This document shows positions 26,793-35,901 of a DNA stretch of 64,000 nucleotides, one piece after another. Each line of letters starts with the position of its first letter. The first letter of the stretch is position 1. This DNA comes from Novosphingobium sp. (lineage in GTDB: Bacteria; Pseudomonadota; Alphaproteobacteria; Sphingomonadales; Sphingomonadaceae): the NCBI GenBank assembly GCA_017744735.1, contig JAGIAR010000010.1, positions 47,609 through 111,608 on the forward strand, written 5' to 3'. The position numbers and the translations under genes were made by a program. The notes beneath the pieces are model-generated. The model did no database searches. It saw only the letters and a list, made by a program, of their open reading frames with translations, and was not told where the DNA came from.

Positions 26793-28286
26793 TCAGAACC
26801 GCGGCAGGTCGGGATAGGGCACCGCGCCGCCGTGCACATGCATCCGGCCCAGCTCTGCGCAGCGATGCAGCCGCGGGAAGACCTTGCCGGGGTTGAGCAA
26901 AAGCTCAGGATCGAACGCGCACTTGACCCGCTGCTGCTGCTGCAGATCGATCTCGGTGAACATCTCCGGCATCAGATCGCGCTTCTCCACCCCGACGCCG
27001 TGCTCGCCGGTCAGCACTCCGCCGACCTCCACGCACAGGCGCAGGATCGCATTGCCAAACTCTTCCGCCCGATCGAGCTCGCCCGGCCGATTGGCATCGT
27101 AGAGAATCAGCGGATGGAGATTGCCGTCGCCGGCATGAAACACGTTCGCGACTTCGAGCCCGAAGCGGTTCGAATATTCGCCGATCCGTTCCAGCACCTC
27201 GCGCAGACGCTTGCGCGGAATCGTGCCGTCCATGCAATAATAGTCCGGGGCCAGCCGGCCCACCGCGGGGAAGGCGGCCTTGCGGCCGGCCCAGAACGCA
27301 ATCCGCTCCTGCTCGTTTTGCGAGATTCGCACGCCAGCAGCGCCGTTGGCCAAGGCGATCACCTCGACCTCGCCGATAAGATGATCGCATTCGGCCAGCG
27401 TGCCGTCGAGTTCGACGATCAGCAGAGCCTCGACGTCAAGCGGATAACCCGCACCGACGAAGGCCTCGGCCGCGTGGATGGCCGGGCGGTCCATCATCTC
27501 CATGCCTGCGGGAATGATCCCTGCGGCGATCACGTCCGCCACGCATTGCCCGGCAGCCTCGACATCGGCAAAGCCGATCAGCATCGCGCGGGCAGTCTGG
27601 GGCGCGGGCAGAATTCGCAGCGTCACCTCGGTAACCACTCCGAGCAGCCCTTCCGAACCGACCACCAGGCCGACGAGATCCATGCCTGCGGCCTCCAACT
27701 GCCCTCCACCCAACCGCAACACCTCGCCCTCGATCGTCACCAGCTCGCAGCCGAGCACGTTGTTGGTGGTCAGGCCGTATTTCAGGCAGTGAACCCCACC
27801 CGAATTCTCCGCGACATTGCCACCGATCGAGCAGGCGATCTGACTTGAAGGATCCGGCGCATAATAGAAACCCCGCCCTTCGACCGCGCGGGTGACCGCC
27901 AGATTGGTGACCCCGGGTTGTGCCACCACGAGTCTATCGTCATAGTCTATTTCGAGAATGCGATTGAACTTCGCCATGCCAAGCAGGATCGCGTCCGCCA
28001 GCGGCAGCGCGCCACCGGAAAGCGAGGTGCCCGCCCCGCGAGGCACGACCTTGACCTTGTTGCGATGGCACCACGCCAGCACCTGTGCGACCTGCTCGGT
28101 CGTTTCCGGCAGCACCACTGCCAGCGGCGGCTGGCGATAGGCGGTAAGCCCGTCGGATTCATAGGGGCGCAGGCAGTCGTCGCCGTCGATCACCCCTTCG
28201 CCGGGGACGATGCCGCGCAACGCGGCAACGATCGCGGCGCGGCGGGCGATCACGGAGGAATCGACCGGGGGCATGGAAATCGACAT
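26793..28286 (-). CDS. glcD: Glycolate oxidase catalytic subunit GlcD
   Basis: 497 residues. The PCMH FAD domain is VVPRGAGTSLSGGALP, IGGNVAENSGGVHCLKYGL; the C-terminal half has VFHAGDGNLHP and the LTGEHGVGVEKRDLM signature of the FAD-linked oxidase family. It oxidises glycolate to glyoxylate. It is first in the operon; 130 bp separate it from the AraC gene on the same strand. The promoter is probably in that gap, but I found no clear -35/-10. Confidence 0.93.
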   Translation of the reverse strand: MSISMPPVDSSVIARRAAIVAALRGIVPGEGVIDGDDCLRPYESDGLTAYRQPPLAVVLPETTEQVAQVLAWCHRNKVKVVPRGAGTSLSGGALPLADAILLGMAKFNRILEIDYDDRLVVAQPGVTNLAVTRAVEGRGFYYAPDPSSQIACSIGGNVAENSGGVHCLKYGLTTNNVLGCELVTIEGEVLRLGGGQLEAAGMDLVGLVVGSEGLLGVVTEVTLRILPAPQTARAMLIGFADVEAAGQCVADVIAAGIIPAGMEMMDRPAIHAAEAFVGAGYPLDVEALLIVELDGTLAECDHLIGEVEVIALANGAAGVRISQNEQERIAFWAGRKAAFPAVGRLAPDYYCMDGTIPRKRLREVLERIGEYSNRFGLEVANVFHAGDGNLHPLILYDANRPGELDRAEEFGNAILRLCVEVGGVLTGEHGVGVEKRDLMPEMFTEIDLQQQQRVKCAFDPELLLNPGKVFPRLHRCAELGRMHVHGGAVPYPDLPRF

Positions 28287-28416
28287 TTCTACTCCCGCTC
28301 AGGCTTCCGCTGGACGCTGTGCATTGCGCACGAAGGACACCGGCTTTTCAATGCATGCCCGCCAGACAAAAAATAGCGGTAACAATCGGACGGCGGAGTT
28401 CCGCGCGATTATTACC

Positions 28417-29370
28417 TCAGGCGCCCAGTTGGCGGCGATAGAGCGACGGCGGAGCACCGTACCGGCCCCGGAAGCGTTTGGAGAAGCCGCTCGAATCGCG
28501 GAACCCGCAGCGCAGCGCGATCTCCATGATGTCGACGCAGTTGAAGCGCCGGTCCTCGAGCAGCCGCTTCGCACGTTCGAGCCGCACCTTCTCCAACTCG
28601 CGTCCGAAGCTGGTCCCGGCCTTGGCGAACAGCATGTGGACGTATCTTTTTGACAGACCGTGCTCCAGCGCAAGGCGCGAGGGATCGAAGTCCGGCTCGC
28701 AAAACCGATTGGACAGCGTATCCGCGAGCCTGCGCACCAGCGCACGCTGGTGCATCGTGGCGGCGCTAGCGGTTTCGGAATTGGCAGCGATGGCGAGATG
28801 GGCCAGAATCTGGTCTCGCACGATTGCCGGGGAAAGCGCCAGTTCCACCGGCGTGGACCGGTTGAAGTTAGCAAGCGTCGCCGCGAGTGCACGTCCCCAA
28901 CCCTGCGCGCCTGTTAGCGTGCGGGCGGTGACGGCCTCGGGCTCCGGCAGCCAGCCCAGCAGCAGCTCCGCCGGAAGAGCCAGAACGAGCGCTTCCATCG
29001 CTTCGGCATTCCGCATCCGGAAAGGCGCGCGGCCCGAAACGAGCACGCAATCACCCGGTTCGACGATCGCAACGCGTCCGTCCTGTTCGACCACCAGGTC
29101 GCCGTCCCGCTGGTGGATCAGGAAATACTGGTCGCTCTTGCGCCGGGCAACGCATTCTCTGGTCCGCCGGATGTCCGAGCGGCTCGACTGAAGGAAATAG
29201 AACCCCGTCCCGGCCAGCGAATAGGTTCTGAGCGATGCTGAGAAACGAGCCTCCGCATCGGAATCGATGCGGCAGTCTACGAGCCGCTCCGCCAGCACCG
29301 CCATCCAGCGGTTCAGGGCGGGCCCTTCCCTGCCGTCTTCCGTAGACCAGCCGAACTGAGACTCCTTCAT
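28417..29370 (-). CDS. AraC family transcriptional regulator (AraC-binding-like domain)
   Basis: 317 residues from the ATG at 29370, which has a strong GGAGGAG ribosome site 6 nt upstream. The in-frame ATGs at 29388 and 29430 lack such a site. The paralogue at 47648 starts at the same alignment point (FGWSTED against LSWSTDQ), supporting this start. The C-terminal domain carries the HTH pair (SRLALEHGLSKRYVHMLFAK, DIMEIALRCGFRDSSGFSKR). It lies upstream of glcD on the same strand and may activate it. A palindromic operator overlaps its own promoter. Confidence 0.9.
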   Translation of the reverse strand: MKESQFGWSTEDGREGPALNRWMAVLAERLVDCRIDSDAEARFSASLRTYSLAGTGFYFLQSSRSDIRRTRECVARRKSDQYFLIHQRDGDLVVEQDGRVAIVEPGDCVLVSGRAPFRMRNAEAMEALVLALPAELLLGWLPEPEAVTARTLTGAQGWGRALAATLANFNRSTPVELALSPAIVRDQILAHLAIAANSETASAATMHQRALVRRLADTLSNRFCEPDFDPSRLALEHGLSKRYVHMLFAKAGTSFGRELEKVRLERAKRLLEDRRFNCVDIMEIALRCGFRDSSGFSKRFRGRYGAPPSLYRRQLGA

Positions 29371-29432
29371 CCAACTCCTCCGGGCCATATTCTTCTCTAG
29401 AGGAAGGCCGCAAAACCCTGCTACCTTCATTT

Positions 29433-29469
29433 ATACTCTCGAGTATATTGTCGTTCCCGTCGGTGTCAA
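29433..29469 (-). promoter_or_regulatory. Promoter of AraC gene with overlapping 14-bp palindrome
   Basis: Minus strand: TTGACA (29464-29469), spacer of exactly 16 bp, TATACT (29442-29447). A palindrome ATACT-CTCG-AGTAT at 29433-29446 overlaps the -10. The same arrangement occurs at the promoters near 34.05 and 34.16 kb (ATAC(C/T)-N4-(G/A)GTAT), suggesting one common repressor. Predicted transcript start is near 29435, about 65 nt before the ATG. Confidence 0.7.
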
Positions 29470-29648
29470 TGCCTCGACGATGTGCGGCATACTTCTCCGT
29501 GCGAGGCGCAATAGGGAAAGGTACCTAAGAATCTGGGCGTGCCGAATGGAAGCCAGCCGCCGGTCCGCACCGGTCCGACGAACGATGGAGCCCCGCCGAA
29601 GGCGAGGCCTGGCGGGAGCGAGGCCGGGGGGCTTCCGGTCGAAGCGGT

Positions 29649-31502
29649 TCAGCCGATCTTAGAGAAGATGTTGGCCGACTGCGAATACAGGAACCGGTCG
29701 CCGGTTTCGCCCGCATAGAGCGCGCGAATATCCGCATTGCGCCGGTTCATCACCGCATTGAAGCTCAGGGTGTTCTTGTCGGTGATCTCGACTCCGGAGG
29801 GCGGCTCCGCGATCAGCACAGCGCGCGTGACCCTGGTCGTCGCCGAGGTGCCGGTCTGGCTCAAGGCCTCGAGGCGCCGCCGCATTTCCTCTCGGAACGG
29901 GGGCCTCGCCAGCAGTTCCGGCAGATTCTCCGCATCCTCGCACCCCGGGAGCTTCCGTCCGGCCTCTAAGATCGGAAACAGCACCAGGCCGATCTCGCTT
30001 TCCCCCTGGCCGACCACCACCGTGTCGCCGACCAGCGGCTCGAGGTGCTTGACCGCCTGCGCTCGCAGATTCGCGACCGCGACCCAGGTCCCCGTGCTCA
30101 GCTTGAAGTTCTCGGACAGGCGGCCGTCGTAAAGCATCCCTTCGAGCGGGCGCTCGGGATCGACGAAGCGCACTGCATCGCCGGTGCAATACCAGCCTTC
30201 CTCGTCATAAGCCTTGGCCGTAGCCTCCTCGCTGCGCCAGTAGCCCGGCGTCACCGACGGCCCCTTCACGCGAACTTCCAGTTTTTCGCCGACCGGAGTC
30301 AACTTCAGCGTGATCCCCGGTACCGGCAGGCCGACGATTCCGGGGCGGCCTGCGTCCCACGAACTCAGCAGCACGCTGGGGGACATCTCGGTCGCGCCGT
30401 AGCCGCCGCAGGTGTAGATATGGTCGCCGCGCGTCTCGACCATCATCGAGCGCAGGTCGTCCCACACGCCCTCGGCGATCATCCCGCCGGCGTAGAACAG
30501 CATCTGCAACCTGCCGAAGAAACCCTCGCGCAGCGCGGGATTCTCTCTGAGGATCGGCGCGATCAACTGATAGACCAGCGGGACCCCGAAGTAGACCGTC
30601 GGGCGGATCTCGGCCGCGTTCTCGACCGTCCGGCGGATTTCCGCCGGAGTGGCCCGGCCATCGTCGATATAGAGCGAGCCGCCGAAATAGACCGCGGCGC
30701 CCAGCGCCACATTGGCGCCGGCGGTGTGATTCCATGGCGCCCAATCCGCCATCACCGGCGGCGTCTCTTCCATGAAACGCCACACCTGGGCGTGCATCTG
30801 CTGGTTCGACGCGAGCATCCCGTGGGTGTTGATGACCGCCTTTGGCAGGGAGCTTGAGCCGGAGGTGAAGATCAACCGGGCGGGTGTGTCGGCAGTCACC
30901 GCATCGCGCGCAGCCGCCATCTCCGGCCCCGGCACGGTGGCTTTCAGTTCGGAGAGCGGCGTGACGGTGCGGCCTGGAATGGTGCCCGAGCCGGCGATTA
31001 TTTCGATGTCGGCAGGTAGCACGGCGGTCAGCGCGGTCGCGAACTGGCCGGCATTGTTGGTGAACACCGCCGCAGGCCCGACCTTCTCGACCGCATAGGC
31101 GAGCCGCTCGAAGTCGGTCGAGAGCGTCGCATAGCCGAGCGAGATCGGCGCGGACGGAATGCCGACATGCATGCAGGCCAACGCGACGAGCGCATGGTCG
31201 ATCGAATTGGCGGCGAGGATCATCAACGGCTTGCTGCCGTCCATCCCGCGTTCCACCAGCGCCTGGCCGATCGCCTCGATCGCGCCCAGGGCCTCGCGGA
31301 AGGTGACGGTCCGCCAGCCTGCTCCCGCGCGCTCGCCGAGAAACACGCGGTCGGGCGCTTCGTCGGCCCAGTGCTCCATCCGCTCGGTGAAGCGCGCGGG
31401 ATAGGGTTTAAGCGGATCGGGGTTCCGGAGCAGTATTTCGCCGCCCGGGCTCCGATCGACAAGCACATCCCTGGCGCCGAGGCTTACCGTGGTATCGGAC
31501 AT
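29649..31502 (-). CDS. Feruloyl-CoA synthase-like AMP-dependent acyl-CoA ligase
   Basis: 617 residues from the ATG at 31502 (AGAGGAAACA upstream). The P-loop-like motif IFTSGSSSLPKAV, the FCS-type block NHTAGANVALGAAVYFGGSL with LYIDDGRATP, GGYGATEMSP, and GRLSENFKLSTGTWV (family A8 region) point to the hydroxycinnamate/feruloyl-CoA synthase branch, with a long C-terminus. It activates a carboxylic acid with ATP and CoA. It is last in the unit CMD-SDR-hydrolase-ligase. True substrate unknown; a ring-opened acid from the neighbouring Baeyer-Villiger step is a reasonable alternative to ferulate. Confidence 0.85.
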   Translation of the reverse strand: MSDTTVSLGARDVLVDRSPGGEILLRNPDPLKPYPARFTERMEHWADEAPDRVFLGERAGAGWRTVTFREALGAIEAIGQALVERGMDGSKPLMILAANSIDHALVALACMHVGIPSAPISLGYATLSTDFERLAYAVEKVGPAAVFTNNAGQFATALTAVLPADIEIIAGSGTIPGRTVTPLSELKATVPGPEMAAARDAVTADTPARLIFTSGSSSLPKAVINTHGMLASNQQMHAQVWRFMEETPPVMADWAPWNHTAGANVALGAAVYFGGSLYIDDGRATPAEIRRTVENAAEIRPTVYFGVPLVYQLIAPILRENPALREGFFGRLQMLFYAGGMIAEGVWDDLRSMMVETRGDHIYTCGGYGATEMSPSVLLSSWDAGRPGIVGLPVPGITLKLTPVGEKLEVRVKGPSVTPGYWRSEEATAKAYDEEGWYCTGDAVRFVDPERPLEGMLYDGRLSENFKLSTGTWVAVANLRAQAVKHLEPLVGDTVVVGQGESEIGLVLFPILEAGRKLPGCEDAENLPELLARPPFREEMRRRLEALSQTGTSATTRVTRAVLIAEPPSGVEITDKNTLSFNAVMNRRNADIRALYAGETGDRFLYSQSANIFSKIG

Positions 31503-31552
31503 TGGCTGTTTCCTCTGAAAACTGATCGCAGGCCGCTTGCCGGGAAGCAAGC

Positions 31553-32425
31553 TCAGGCCAGATGGTGGCGGATAAAGGCCGCCGCCCGCTCGAGGGCTTC
31601 GCGCGCCTCCGGAAGGCGCGGGGCGTACCAGTGCCAATCGTGGGTCATTTCGTCCCATACGTCGATCTCGACCAGTCCGCCGGCCGCCTTAGCGCGCTCG
31701 GCAAAGGCAAGTGCGTCGGGCGCAAACACTTCGTGCTTCGCAAGCTGGACGAACAGCGGCGGCAGGCCCGCCACGTCGCCGCGGCCGGGGGAAATGCGCG
31801 GATCTTCCGCGTCCGCCCCGCCGATGTAATCGCGGAAGCCGTCGGCAATTCCGGCCGCGTCGACACTCTTGTCGGAAATCTCCGCCGGATCGAGCGCGAG
31901 ATAGGCTGCGAGATCCAGCGAGGGCGACAGCATCGCTATCGCGCCCGGACGCGCGAGGCCTTGGTTCATCGCCACGGAGAGGCTGAGGTTTGCGCCTGCG
32001 GAATCGCCCGCGAGCGCAATGCGCCGAGGCGCGATGCCCCGATCGAGCGCCCAGCGATAAATCGCGCGGCAATCGTCCAGGGCGGCCGGAAACGGATGTT
32101 CGGGGGCGAGGCGGTAGTCGAACACGAGTACCGCGCGCCCGGCCGCCTCGGCCAGCCAGGCCGCGACATGTGCATGCGATTCGATCGAACCGAGCGTGAA
32201 CCCACCACCGTGGGCGAACAGGATCAACCCGTCCTCCGCACCCGCGGGCGTCAGCATGCGCGCAGGCACCGGCGCGTCGGCCGGGGTCTCGACCGTCATG
32301 CCCTCGGGCAATTTCGCCCGCCGGCCGAACGCCGCCATCTGCTCGCGCATCTCGGCATTGCCGAGCTTCGGCATCGGATTGGCGGCCATGTATGCGGCCA
32401 GCTTCTGGAATTCCTCACTCGCCAT
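31553..32425 (-). CDS. Alpha/beta hydrolase, hormone-sensitive-lipase family
   Basis: 290 residues. The oxyanion motif HGGGF is at 72-76, the nucleophile motif GDSAG has Ser142, and the C-terminal THDWHW supplies the His. The length and HGGG motif place it in HSL/family IV esterases acting on medium or bulky esters. It is placed 3 bp from the SDR gene within the same operon and opposite the BVMO gene, so opening of a lactone or ester product is the likely job. Confidence 0.88.
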   Translation of the reverse strand: MASEEFQKLAAYMAANPMPKLGNAEMREQMAAFGRRAKLPEGMTVETPADAPVPARMLTPAGAEDGLILFAHGGGFTLGSIESHAHVAAWLAEAAGRAVLVFDYRLAPEHPFPAALDDCRAIYRWALDRGIAPRRIALAGDSAGANLSLSVAMNQGLARPGAIAMLSPSLDLAAYLALDPAEISDKSVDAAGIADGFRDYIGGADAEDPRISPGRGDVAGLPPLFVQLAKHEVFAPDALAFAERAKAAGGLVEIDVWDEMTHDWHWYAPRLPEAREALERAAAFIRHHLA

Positions 32426-32428
32426 CGT

Positions 32429-33193
32429 CTAGGCTATCTGCTCGATCTGGAACCCGCCGGCGACATTGATCACCTCGCCGGTACTGTAAGGAATGTCGCC
32501 CGACGCGAGCGTGGCGACGGCCTGCCCGACCTGGTCGATCTGGCCCCAATCGCGATAGGGGACCCGGCCGCTCTCGAATGCCGCCAGATAGGGGCGCAGG
32601 TCGTCCGAATTCATCGGCGTCCGGATCAGACCCGGACGCACCTCGAAACTCGCGATCCCCGAGGTCGCGAGGCGCAGAGCGAACAGCCGCACCATCATCG
32701 AAAGCCCAGCCTTGGTCATGCAATAGGCGGCCGACATCGGGTTGGCGGCTCTAGCGGCGACCGAGGTGATCGAGACGATCGACCTACCCGCGGTGGGCTC
32801 GTCGGCGAGCATCGCCTTAGCCACCGCCTGGGTGAGGAAGAAGGTACCGCGCAGGTTGACCGCCATCAGCCGGTCGAATTCCGCCTCGGGAAGCTCCAGT
32901 ATGTCGATCCGCTGGCGCGTCTGCAGCCCGGCGTTGTTGACCAGGCAATGGATCGGACCATCGCGCATCGCGGCGCCGGTCAACTCGGCAGCGTCGCCTG
33001 CGCGGCCGATGTCGCCTGGAAGGAAGCGGAACGAACCACCTGCTTCCTCGACCATCGTTCTGGTGATCCCGGTATCCTCGTTTTCCTCGAGGTCGGTGCC
33101 GACGAGGTCGAAGCCCCGCGCGGCGAGGGCCGCCGAGATGCCGCGCCCGATGCCGCGATTGGCGCCCGTAACCCAGGCGATGGGCCGCTTCAT
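32429..33193 (-). CDS. Short-chain dehydrogenase/reductase
   Basis: 254 residues. The nucleotide motif is TGANRGIG (9-16), the strand NNAG is present, and the catalytic set is Ser144, Tyr157 and Lys161 (YCMTK). The C-terminal end matches FabG-like classical SDRs. It overlaps the CMD-type gene by 4 bp (33190-33193), giving translational coupling. It is probably a ketone/alcohol interconverting step in the cluster; the coenzyme is not certain. Confidence 0.88.
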   Translation of the reverse strand: MKRPIAWVTGANRGIGRGISAALAARGFDLVGTDLEENEDTGITRTMVEEAGGSFRFLPGDIGRAGDAAELTGAAMRDGPIHCLVNNAGLQTRQRIDILELPEAEFDRLMAVNLRGTFFLTQAVAKAMLADEPTAGRSIVSITSVAARAANPMSAAYCMTKAGLSMMVRLFALRLATSGIASFEVRPGLIRTPMNSDDLRPYLAAFESGRVPYRDWGQIDQVGQAVATLASGDIPYSTGEVINVAGGFQIEQIA

Positions 33194-33957
33194 TGGGCTG
33201 CTCCCGGCCCGTGTCCGAGACGCGCGAGTTCCTCGTCGAGAATCGGCAGGCCGATCGTCACGGACTGGATCCCTAGCGGGACGCACAGTTCGAGGACTTC
33301 CAGTACCTCCTCCACGCTGGCGCCCTGCTTGAACGCATTGGCCATGTGGCCCCTCGTTCCATCGTCGAACATGTGGGTGGTCGAAGCGTCGATCGCGACA
33401 TAGACGAACTCCTTCACCTTGGGTTCTAGTACGCCGTCGTTCCACGGCACGCTCGAGAAGGCGAAATAGGCCTCGAAGAGAGCCGGATCGAGCCGCAGCG
33501 CCTGTTCCCAGAACGGATTCCAGTAACCGCGCGTGCGGGTGAAGTTCTCTTTCAGTTCCAGCTGGTGCGGAGCCATCTCGGCGGGAGGGAGCTCGCTTTC
33601 GCGACCGGCCTGTACCGCGATGTCCAATACCGCCGGGAAGCCGATCGAGATCGCATGGATGCCCAGCACCGAGACGAGCTGCAGGACTTCGGCGATCTCG
33701 TCGGCGCTCGCGCCTTCCCGCAAGGCAGCGCGGATGTGGTCGCGCATCGCCCTTTCGTTGAGATGCGTTACCGCTGCGTTGACCGCCAGCAGCACCAGCT
33801 CGCGGGTCTTCGGCGACAGGGAGCCCCGCCGCCGAGGCACCTCCGCCAAACCCGCATAGGCGGAAAAGAACGCCGGCCAGCGCGCCTGAAGCGAACGCCA
33901 CAGCTCCCGGCTCCCGCCGTGAACATCGCTGAATGCATCGATGTTCGCACTATCCAT
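33190..33957 (-). CDS. Tandem carboxymuconolactone decarboxylase (CMD)-like protein
   Basis: 255 residues with two CMD-type halves: ELVLLAVNAAVTHLNERAMR with DHIRAALREGASADEIAEVL, and EFVYVAIDASTTHMFDDGTR with GHMANAFKQGASVEEVLEVL. Only one cysteine (in ELCVPLG) is present, so it lacks the CxxC of AhpD peroxidase-type proteins. The His in the motif position is retained in both halves. It is first in the operon running left from 34.05 kb. Family members range from decarboxylases to redox proteins; the role is unresolved. Confidence 0.75.
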   Translation of the reverse strand: MDSANIDAFSDVHGGSRELWRSLQARWPAFFSAYAGLAEVPRRRGSLSPKTRELVLLAVNAAVTHLNERAMRDHIRAALREGASADEIAEVLQLVSVLGIHAISIGFPAVLDIAVQAGRESELPPAEMAPHQLELKENFTRTRGYWNPFWEQALRLDPALFEAYFAFSSVPWNDGVLEPKVKEFVYVAIDASTTHMFDDGTRGHMANAFKQGASVEEVLEVLELCVPLGIQSVTIGLPILDEELARLGHGPGAAQ

Positions 33958-34038
33958 AAGGCACCCCGTCCATTGTCTTGATTTGATCTCGCGCGGAACG
34001 ACGAAATGCCGCTCCCCACTGGCACCGGGGCGACCTTT

Positions 34039-34084
34039 ATACCCACTGGTATCTTTACAATACGATGAGTTTAAGTGCTGTCAA
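34039..34084 (-). promoter_or_regulatory. Promoter of CMD-SDR-hydrolase-ligase operon with palindrome at start site
   Basis: Minus strand: TTGACA (34079-34084), 16-bp spacer, TATTGT (34057-34062), then 4 bp to the palindrome ATACC-CACT-GGTAT (34039-34052), which would cover the transcription start. A TetR-like repressor is the likely ligand. It faces the promoter at 34142-34178. Confidence 0.72.
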
Positions 34085-34141
34085 GCGCCCCTCCGCAGGC
34101 CTCCCTTCTGCCGCTCCCTATATGATCGGAGACCGATCGCA

Positions 34142-34178
34142 TTGACAAGGTGAGGAAGAACATTATACCCACGGGTAT
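34142..34178 (+). promoter_or_regulatory. Promoter of BVMO gene with overlapping 14-bp palindrome
   Basis: TTGACA (34142-34147), 16-bp spacer, TATACC (34164-34169), with palindrome ATACC-CACG-GGTAT (34165-34178) overlapping the -10. This mirrors the promoter at 34039-34084 on the other strand. The predicted start lies close to or at the BVMO start codon, so the mRNA may be leaderless or start at a later ATG. Confidence 0.7.
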
Positions 34179-35844
34179 GACCAATATGAACTCGGGGAAA
34201 TTGACCTTGCATAAGGAAGCCGGCCAAGCGGATTCTGTCCGCGAACTGGACGTCGTGATCGTCGGGGCGGGCTTTGCCGGCCTCTATATGCTGCACCGAC
34301 TGCGGCTCTCGCGCCGCACTGCCATCGTGATCGACCGTGGTTCCGACGTCGGGGGCACTTGGTACTGGAATCGCTATCCCGGCGCGCGGTGCGACGTCGA
34401 GAGCTATCAATATTCCTACGGCTTCTCACCGGATCTCGACCAGGAATGGACCTGGACCGAGCGGTTTGCGCCCCAGACCGAAATTCTTTCCTATGCGCAG
34501 CATGTCGCGGATCGGTTCGATCTGCGGCGCGATATCCTGTTCGATCGCACGGTCGAGAGCGCGGTGTTCGATGAGGCAGACGATGCCTGGGTCGTGACCA
34601 CGCACCAAGGAGAGGTCTTCCGGGCGCGTTATTGCATAATGGCTACGGGCAATCTGTCCGACGTGAAGCTTCCCGATATCGACGGGATCGGGAATTTCGC
34701 CGGCGAATCCTATCACACCGGCGCATGGCCGCATCATGCGGTCGATTTTGCGGGGAAGCGAGTCGGCGTGATCGGGACCGGTTCCTCGGGCATCCAGTGC
34801 ATTCCCGAAGTCGCGAGGCAGGCCGAACATCTTACCGTGTTTCAGCGTACCGCGAACTATAGTGTGCCGGCGTGCAACCGGGTGCTGGCCGACGAGGAGA
34901 TCGCGGCGATCAAAGCGGATTACCCGAACATGCGCGCACTGGTGCATCGGACCCGCACCGGCACGATTCTTCCGCGCAGTCGCGGTCCGCTCGGCAATTT
35001 CGACACCGCCGAGGTCGAGCGGGAATTCGAAGCGCGTTGGGACGGGAAAAAGGGCGGCGGATCGAGCTTCATCGCCGCGTTCGACGATCTGCTGACCTCG
35101 CTGGAATCAAATGCTCCCGCAGCGGAATTCGTTCGGGGGAAGATCGCGTCGATCGTAAACGACCCGCAGGTCGCGGAAGACCTCACGCCCCAGGACTATC
35201 CACTCGGAGCGAAGCGGCTGGTGTGCGATACCGGCTATTTCGATACCTACAACCGCCCGAACGTGACGTTGGTGAATCTACGCCGGACGCCCATCACGCG
35301 CGTGGATGCGGACGGGATCGAAACCGGCGACGTCTTTCACAGCCTCGACGCGCTGATCTACGCGACGGGCTACGACGCCGGGACCGGCGCGCTCAACCGG
35401 ATCGACATCCGTGGGGTGGGGGGGCGTTCCTTGCGCGACAAGTGGCGCGAAGGACCCAAATGCTATCTCGGCCTGATGGTTGCCGGTTTCCCTAATCTGT
35501 TCATCATTACCGGGCCGGGAAGCCCTTCGGTCCTCAGCAATGTGCTGCCGTCGATCGAGTTCCATGTCGAATGGATCGACCGCTGCCTTTCCGATCTTGA
35601 GGGCCGCCGGATAGAGGCAACCGAGGCTGCCGAGGAGGACTGGGCCGAACATGTCCGGCAGTGTGCCGAACAGACCATCATGACCAAAGCCGACAATTGG
35701 TACCTCGGCGCCAATATCCCGGGCAAGCCGCGCGTGTTCTTCGCCTATGCCGGCGGCGTTCCGAGCTACGAGAAGAAATGCAACGAGGTTGCGCGGGATG
35801 GCTATCAAGGGTTCAGGATACTCGAGAAAGAGGCCTGCGCCTGA
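34177..35844 (+). CDS. Flavin-containing Baeyer-Villiger monooxygenase (cyclohexanone monooxygenase type)
   Basis: 555 residues from the ATG at 34177. ATG at 34186 and a GTG at 34150 are alternatives; the promoter overlaps the GTG. FAD motif GAGFAG is at 30-35, the BVMO fingerprint FAGESYHTGAW is at 174-184 (FxGxxxHxxxW), and the NADPH Rossmann motif GTGSSG is at about 200-205. These enzymes insert oxygen beside a carbonyl to give an ester or lactone. It is divergent from the hydrolase/ligase operon and followed by an SDR, fitting alcohol-to-ketone-to-ester conversion. Confidence 0.9.
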   Translation: MTNMNSGKLTLHKEAGQADSVRELDVVIVGAGFAGLYMLHRLRLSRRTAIVIDRGSDVGGTWYWNRYPGARCDVESYQYSYGFSPDLDQEWTWTERFAPQTEILSYAQHVADRFDLRRDILFDRTVESAVFDEADDAWVVTTHQGEVFRARYCIMATGNLSDVKLPDIDGIGNFAGESYHTGAWPHHAVDFAGKRVGVIGTGSSGIQCIPEVARQAEHLTVFQRTANYSVPACNRVLADEEIAAIKADYPNMRALVHRTRTGTILPRSRGPLGNFDTAEVEREFEARWDGKKGGGSSFIAAFDDLLTSLESNAPAAEFVRGKIASIVNDPQVAEDLTPQDYPLGAKRLVCDTGYFDTYNRPNVTLVNLRRTPITRVDADGIETGDVFHSLDALIYATGYDAGTGALNRIDIRGVGGRSLRDKWREGPKCYLGLMVAGFPNLFIITGPGSPSVLSNVLPSIEFHVEWIDRCLSDLEGRRIEATEAAEEDWAEHVRQCAEQTIMTKADNWYLGANIPGKPRVFFAYAGGVPSYEKKCNEVARDGYQGFRILEKEACA

Positions 35845-35901
35845 GGCTCGGGCGTCCGATAACGGGCCGGCCTTGCCGGCCGCCAAAAAAGGGCGAGGAG
35901 A

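Noticed and set aside
29547..29640. GC-rich repeats (GCGAGGCC twice, GGAAGCC...GGCTTCC) after the ligase gene
   Set aside because: No T-run and no consistent stem; could be a weak terminator but not supportable.
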